A DNA stretch of 64,000 nt from Pseudocercospora fijiensis CIRAD86 (taxonomy: Eukaryota > Ascomycota > Dothideomycetes > Mycosphaerellales > Mycosphaerellaceae), in NCBI RefSeq assembly GCF_000340215.1, contig NW_006921542.1:1454267-1518266 (forward strand), read 5' to 3'. The notes under the pieces are model-generated. The model did no database searches and was not told the origin of the DNA. It saw only the letters and a program-made list of their open reading frames with translations. Made by a program: the position numbers and the translations under genes. Shown here piece after piece: positions 57,740-64,000 of the stretch. Within the stretch, counting starts at the first letter, position 1; each line of letters opens with the position of its first letter.

Positions 57740-60700
57740 ACGACACTAAAGGAGGTCTGTATATAATAGATACTAGTATTCTTACCCTAGTTCGGGTCGG
57801 AGACCTTAATCTAAATTCTATTCGTACGCTTCTCGGAGAAAATGTTCCGGGATAGCTCCTTCTATTATCGTATAGTCGGTATAATCTCGTAGGAATTCCT
57901 CTATTACTTCGCGGGCGAAGATAATATAGCGTAGAGGTTCCTAGGTCGTATCTTCGTCTAAGTACCCCTCCTACTATACCTCTCCCTACGGCCCGGGAGG
58001 GTTAAGATTTCCGAAGTTTATATTACTAAAGCTCTATCCGATAATCGCCCGTACTATACCTAAGGTAGATTCCGGCTCGTCTTCGGTCTAATCGGTAGCC
58101 TCGGTAGCTTCCGGTATCGGCGGAATGTCTTCGGAGTCCGCGATTTCTCCGGCGGTTCTTAGGTTAATAACGTATTTAACCGGGTAAATATTAAGATTTT
58201 TGGGGAGATCTAGTTCGTATACGTATATACCGACTTTCTTTATAATTCGGAAGGGTCCTAGATTTTTCTAGTCGAGCTTTTTCGAAGGTCGGTTAGTTCT
58301 AATATATCGTAAGTCGAGGTAAACGTAATCTCCGACCTAGTAATCTAGCGCGGCGCGTCTACGCTAATTAGCGTAGTACTCGTATACTTCCTAGGCGTAT
58401 CTTATGATCTCGTCCTAGAGCTCTTAGTAGGTCTAGGCTATTTAAAGAGCGAAGGTATCGGTGTCTCTTTTTAGATCGTTTACCGGAGGCTCTAGTTTGA
58501 TTTCTACTAGTTTTATACCGGTTCGGGGGTAAAATCTAGTCGAAGCGTAGAAGGGCGTAGTCTAGGTTATAGCCGATTCCTAATTATTAATAGCAAATTT
58601 AATAGAAGGCGTTAATCTTAGCTAGTTATTTTAGTAGTAATTATAGAAGTACCTAATAATTTGCTCGATCTACGCGTTAGCTCGTTTAGTTTACCCGTCG
58701 GTCTACAGGTAGTAAGCCGTTAAAAGGCGCGCTTGAATTTTTAGTCGCTCGTAGAGGCGCTTCTAGAAACGGGTAACGAAATTCGGGCCGCGATTAGATA
58801 CAATTAATTTAGGTAGGCCTATATCTTTCTATATATCCCGGTAGAAGACCTAAGCCGTATTCTTTACGGTTAGGCTACGGGTATTTAATAGCTTCTTACG
58901 GTTAGTAAGGCGGCAAACTACGACTAGTATATTTTAAAACTAGAGGCTATTAAAGTCGGATCCTTTCGGTAGGCCTATAATAAAATCTATTAAAATGTAT
59001 TACTATAGTCGTAGAGGGACTTTAAGAGGTTTTAGCAGCCCTTACGGCTTACGCGTATCTACTTTCGCTCTACGGTATACTACGTAGCTCTTAACGAATC
59101 GGTCGATATCTCGGTATAGATTAGGCTAGTAGTACTACTTCCGGAGCTAAGATAATATCTTAGCTCGACCGGGATATACTATTCCGAGAGGGTTGTAAGC
59201 GGAACGTATAATCTAGTCGCGCAAATCCTCGAAATCCGGGACGTAGAGGGCATTTCTAGATATTATATAGGGTGCTTAGGGTAGAGTTCTACGGAGCTTG
59301 TACTCCGAGAGAGAAACATTCTCGTATAACTATTCTTCGTTCTATAAAGCGTAAATTAGACCTTTAGTAAAAGCGTCCTTAGCGTATACTATCGTAAGCT
59401 ACTATTCGAGCTAGGTAGGTTCGAGGAGGTTCTATACTTCTTCTTCGCTTTCCTAGTCGCTATCTAAGCTTTCTAAACTCGTATCTTCGTCGTCCGAGCT
59501 ATCGTTATCTCTAAGAAAGGTAGGAGCGGCTATTAGTACGAAGGATACTACGAGAGGCTCTAGGCCGGTAAAGTCGTCTCCGAGGAGCTTATATAGTTCC
59601 TAGCTAAGGTTATACTCTTTAAGGATAGACTACTCTTTACGCTACGGACCTCGATCTAAAGGCGAGTCTCCGTTACGCCTCGTAAGTACGTCGGCCTATA
59701 AGTTTACTTTACCGGGCGTATACTAAATAACGAAGTTAAACCGGGAAAGAAACTTACTCTAGCGTACCTACCTACGGCTAAGGATTTTGCTCTTAAGAAA
59801 GTAGATAAGGTTCTTATAATCTAAGCTAACCTAGATCGGTAACTTAGAACCTTCGAGTTCTAGACGCTACTCTTCGAAAGCCTTAACGATTACGAGGAGC
59901 TCCTTATCGTAGATATCGTAATTATATTCTATAGAGGACATTTTCTTAGAAAGGCAGGCTATAGGCAGCTACGTATCTTCTAGGGTCGTTCGTTAAAGGA
60001 GAACGGCGCTAGTTATACCGTCGGAAGTATCGGTTTCTAGGCGCGTTTCTTTATTAAAGTCGAAGTACTATAGGATCGGTACGGTCGTAAAACTTTACCG
60101 TAACTAGTCGAAGGCTTCTTAATAGGCCGGAGACTATTCAAATTTAACGTCTTTCCGCGTAAGTACTATAAGTAGACGGGCGATTCCGCTAAAATTCCGT
60201 ATAAATCTCTAGTAGAAGTTAGCGAAACCGAGGAAGCCCTAGACTTCTTTTACGTTTCGTAGTACTCCCTAGTTTAGAACGGCTTCGATCTTACCGGGAT
60301 CTATTCGAATACCTTCTAAAGAGATAATAAGGCCGAGGAATTTTACCTCTTACTTATAGAATTCGTACTTATCGATATCGATATATCGTCTAGCTTCTAC
60401 GAGTTTCTAAAGTACCTTTTCGATATATTCGTAGTATTCCGCTTTCGTTTTACTATAAATTAGGATATCGTCTATATATACCGAGACGAAGGCGTCTAGG
60501 AATTCTTTAAGCGTATTATTAATATATAATTAGAACGTACTAGGTCCGTTATAGAGCCCGAACGGTAAGACTAGGTATTTAAAAAGGCCGTAACGGGTTC
60601 GGAAGGCTATTAACTATTCGTCTCCTTCGGTAATACGGATTGCGTTAAAGGCGGCGATTACGTCGAGCTTAGTAAACTAGCGAGCTTTCGAAAGACGTTC

Positions 60701-61640
60701 GAGCGTTTCGTTTAAGAAAGGAATTAGGTAGTAGCTCTTTTTCGTTAACGCGTTAAGGCCCCGGTAGTCTACGTAGAAGCGGAGACCTCCGCTAGGTTTC
60801 CGGGCAAATATAACTAGTACAGCCGCTTCGGAGGAACTAGGGCGGATAGAGCCCTTTTATAAGTTGTCTTCTAGGTATTTCTTTAGTACGAGGAGCTTAT
60901 CTCGAGATATCGAGTAGAAAGGACCGTACGGCGGCCGCTTACCGTCGATTAGCTCGATTTTATAGTCGATACCTAGCCGGTACGATAGTAGAATATCGGC
61001 GTTCTTCTTCGAAAACTAGTAGAGTCGGTACTAATACTCCTTCGGTAGTTTCGTTCTTAGATCCGTTAGTTCTTCGTCGAACTTTCGGATAGCCTTCTCG
61101 ATATCCTATATTATTATAGCGAAAATCTAAGTACGTTTATCGCGAGTAAGACGCGAGAAGGTAGCCGCGCTAATAGCGAATACGGTACGATCTTAGGGAG
61201 TATCGGAGGTAGAACTAGATTCGTTAAAGCAGTATTTAGCGTAATGCTTACTCGTAAAGGAAAGAGATTTAAAGGCCTAGTCGATAACCGGGTTATACTT
61301 TTTAAGCTAAGGAAGACTAAGAATAACGGGGTAAGTCTTCGGGAGTTTCGTAAGGAAAAATATAATATATTCGGTATATAGGCCGATAGTAATAGATAAG
61401 TAGCAGATCTAGGTTGTTTTACCGGCGGCCGCGGTCGTACTATTAAATATTTCTAACTCCCGAGCGTATATAAGGTCTTAGAACGTTAAGCCGAGCTCTC
61501 TCGTATAGTCGTAATCTATAAACGAGTAGCTAGTTACGCCGTTATTAATAAGAGCTATAGTTTTTAATAATTTCTTTTAATTTCCTATTAACGTTTCTAC
61601 TACGAAAGGCTAGTAGACTAACTCTTTCTCTATAGCCGAG
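57740..61640 (-). pseudogene. pol: pol of element B
   Basis: Reads leftwards. Protease near 61560-61490 (ALINNGVTSYSFIDYDYTREL). Reverse transcriptase with the active site VYIDDILIYSKTK at about 60481-60443. RNase H at about 60100-59800. Integrase with DFIIGLPKGSDFN near 58990-58950 and a TDG.T.RANA.IEQII block near 58700-58660. The tail has GPFRIIKKVG near 58255-58225 and an acidic, Gly/Asn-rich end near 58000-57800. Stops fall mostly at Gln and Trp. Matches A and H throughout. Confidence 0.87.
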
Positions 61641-61799
61641 CTAGAGAAAGGGAAGGTAGTAATAGATACTCTTAGTTTTAGAACGAATAAACCCTATAAG
61701 CGACTATACATAAGGTTTAAGCTTTTCCCTAGCCGCTCGGAGCAGCGCTAGCCGGTAAAGGCGTATCTAGAGTCGTAATATTCGCGGCGGCGACTCGCT

Positions 61800-62985
61800 A
61801 TATCGTTAGCGTATTAAGCCGGCCGACGAGAGATAGGTAGAGGCGAGTAATATATCCTTTTACTCCGTAGTAGATACATTCTCCTACTATACGGCGACGC
61901 TGCTTCTCTTCTTCTAAAAGCTTACTATTTACTAGGGGCGCGCGTAGATAGGCGCCGAGCGAGGTAGCGCTTAAATCTATCGGTTCGGCGGTAGGCTAGG
62001 CGCCTAGCGGTATTAGGGCTATAGTAGTAGCTAGTACTAAAGCCGGTATCTAAGCTATCTATAACTTCGACGGTAGTATAGCGAACGGCGACGTAAAGCG
62101 GCTAGTATTCGTACGGGCGCCTCCGCGGTTAGCGATAATTTTCGCGAAGTTTCGAGTTGTATTATCGATACGCGTAAGTAAGGCATATCGTTCGGTAATA
62201 TTTAGATTCTCCGTATCCTTATTGCGGACTTATAGTATTATTTCTTTACTAAGACCGCGTACTAAGATCTACTTAGCGACGTCCGAAGGGTATTCGGCGT
62301 ACCTAATCTCGTATTAGAAGGCAGTATAGTATTCTTAGTAGGTCTTATTTGCTTGCTTAAGTTTATCTAAGTTTAGGTACGTAGTTTGCTTATAGTCGGG
62401 GTCGCCGAAACTAGCGTCGAGGGCCTTCTAGATAGTAGCCGTCGTAGTAGTTTCTATATTTTCTAAGAGGCTATAGTAGGAATCGAGGGTAGAGCTACTA
62501 AGTAGAGAAAACATAAATCCGGTTTTTAAAGCTTTAGTCGGGTAGTAGTCGGCGTTAGCGAGAAAGCGGATCTTAACCTATATCTTAAATTCCTCGTATA
62601 CTTTACGCTTACCGGTAAAGCGTTCGGGGTCGCTAAGCTTCTTACTCTTATTCGAAGTAGGTATAAATAGGTAAGAAGCGGGTACCGTAGCGTCTAGGCG
62701 AGTAAAGGCGAGCTACGACTAGAGGCGGCCTACCTCGTCTTCTTTTTCTACGATAGAAGTATTCGCGTCGTTAAGAGCCGTACTAAGGCTAGTACGGGAG
62801 ACCGAGAGGAAACGAGTAGTATCTTTATAAGCCTTAAGTAGGTTAGCGAGTAGTTCTAGGTCGGTAGCGTAGGCGTAATCTAGCTACTCGCGCGTAGCGG
62901 GGATTTTATTCTATACTAAGCTTAAAAAATCGGGTACTTCGTTAGCTCTTGTATTTTAAATATATTCGTCGGGCGTATCTATCTT
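61800..62985 (-). pseudogene. gag: gag of element B
   Basis: VPDFLSLV near 62940, SLSTALNDANTSIVEKEDE near 62795-62740, ERFTGKRKVYEEFKI near 62620-62580, KALKTGFMFSLLSS near 62540-62500, LNLDKLKQANKTY near 62370-62330. A CCHC knuckle lies at 61837-61878: the first Cys is intact, and the second Cys, the His and the last Cys read as Tyr. The capsid/nucleocapsid precursor of the element. Confidence 0.83.
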
Positions 62986-63016
62986 AATAGAGGCGTTTTT
63001 TTAAGGCAGTTTGTAA

Positions 63017-63720
63017 TATAAGGGTCGGAGGCTAAGTAGTAAGAATATATACGAAACTTTAAACTAAACTAAAGGGAATACTAAATTAATATAGCTGCTA
63101 TCTATATAAGACGAACTACGAAGAAAGGAAGAAGGGTACCTTAGAGGGAGAGCCCCTTCCTTAGTATTCCGCCCTACGGCCGTCTAGCGCGTCCGACGCG
63201 TAAGCGTAAGTACGTATATCCTACTTGCTAACTTCTTAGCAAACTTCTACTTTTAGGTCCTTCTCTACGCGCTAAGTACGCGCGCGCGTATCCCGCTTAT
63301 CCGCTATCTCGTAGCGCCTTTATCTCCTAGCTAACTTGCGTAGCGCGTATATACGAACTCGTTTAACCGCTCTTAAGTAAATATATTTCTCCTAGCTCTT
63401 CCCCACTTTCCGGTTCCTTCCTACTACTCGGATCTGTCCTACGACTCTATATATCTCGCTTACTATCGTCCGTATACGCGTACGCGTAGTTTAGTATAGT
63501 CCCGTCGTTTGTATATTAATATATAACGTATTGTTATACTATATATAGCCTCCGCGGGAGTCCCTAAGATGTTACGTTATACGGCTAAATAGGCGGCTAA
63601 CTAGGCGACCTGCTTTACTAGGGGCCCCTACTACTAAGGCAACTTAAATCCGATATTACTTTATAGTATAGCGGCTAGCTTATAGGACTTGTCGGTGCTT
63701 TCTAGGCAGCTACTATAATA
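63017..63720 (-). repeat. 5' LTR of element B (704 bp)
   Basis: Right-hand LTR. The internal region beyond it (reading leftwards) begins TTACAAACTGCC, the probable primer-binding site, which is not a standard TGG-type site after RIP. Confidence 0.93.
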
Positions 63721-64000
63721 CTAGGATACTCTTCTCGTACTTTTTATACTCTTTTCTAATACCTTACCTATAAGCGCTCCGCGATAACCGAGTAAATATA
63801 AGCTATAGGGTTTCCGCTCGGTACCTTAGCCTCCGAGATAGGGCAGAGTTAAATTTAGAGCGATAGCTGGCACTCGTAGCTAGTATATAGAGACGATAGT
63901 AGGCCTTTCCCTACTAAATAACTAGCTTGTTTAGTATAGCCTACCTAATATTTCTTATATTTACTAGTAATAGGCCTAGGTTACTTATGAGATTACTATA

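Larger units (their letters stand above)
57001..63720 (-). mobile_element. Ty3/gypsy element B, complete, 6720 bp
   Basis: Both LTRs are 704 bp (57001-57704 and 63017-63720). The 5-bp duplication is CTAGG (56996-57000 and 63721-63725). It runs on the minus strand: 5' LTR at right, gag, pol, polypurine tract (57705-57730), 3' LTR at left. It is heavily RIPed. Same family and same insertion point as element A. Confidence 0.96.
53629..64000. repeat. Right arm of large inverted repeat (with element B inside)
   Basis: Reverse complement of 53387 down to 49641, interrupted by element B. The last bases (GGTTACTTATGAGATTACTATA) match 49637-49662 inverted, so the arm continues past the window end. 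Confidence 0.85.

Overview
The window is a dense, nested graveyard of transposable elements from a filamentous ascomycete (Pezizomycotina-like). The main evidence is a repeat-induced point mutation (RIP) signature. CpA and TpG are almost absent, TpA is in large excess and CpG is kept. Gln and Trp codons have become TAG/TAA across otherwise collinear reading frames, and zinc-ligand Cys and His codons have become Tyr. I see no intact gene, rRNA, tRNA or CRISPR array. Every coding feature below is a decayed pseudogene, read through RIP-type stops. The species cannot be named from the sequence.

Layout. 1-3478: 3' part of Ty3/gypsy element A (+) with a 704-bp LTR. 3479-24300: minus-strand cassette 1, holding a 353-bp tandem repeat, a histone H3-like ORF, a hAT transposase and an unidentified ORF. 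It is split by two related chromodomain Ty3/gypsy elements, C (4812-11873, TSD AAAGA) and D (15042-22150, TSD AGTTA). About 25200-32220: gypsy element F, which lacks its reverse transcriptase. About 32800-41340: unidentified polyprotein G, split by a Tad-like LINE (35883-40770, minus, 9-bp TSD). 41836-47345: gypsy element H (+), a relative of A/B, carrying a 278-bp non-RIPed insertion. 48596-49270: a second, different histone H3 pseudogene (minus) with two recognisable introns. 49641-64000: a large inverted repeat whose arms each carry the hAT plus H3-like cassette (cassettes 2 and 3). The right arm is interrupted by a 100-N gap and by complete element B (57001-63720, minus, TSD CTAGG).

How the parts relate. 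The hAT transposase and the H3-like ORF keep the same order, orientation and spacing in three copies, so a histone-fold gene has been multiplying with a hAT transposon or with a segment containing one. Elements A and B sit at the same base of homologous sequence, so that junction was probably copied by segmental duplication. C, D, the LINE and the small insertion in H came later. They have clean target duplications and carry less RIP, or RIP biased to one strand.

Most noteworthy are the histone H3-fold pseudogenes. Three are linked to hAT. The fourth, when its predicted introns are removed, restores the H3 signature GTVALR and the canonical spacing around AIHAKR. A short motif of paired TAGCCGG units falls inside several predicted introns.
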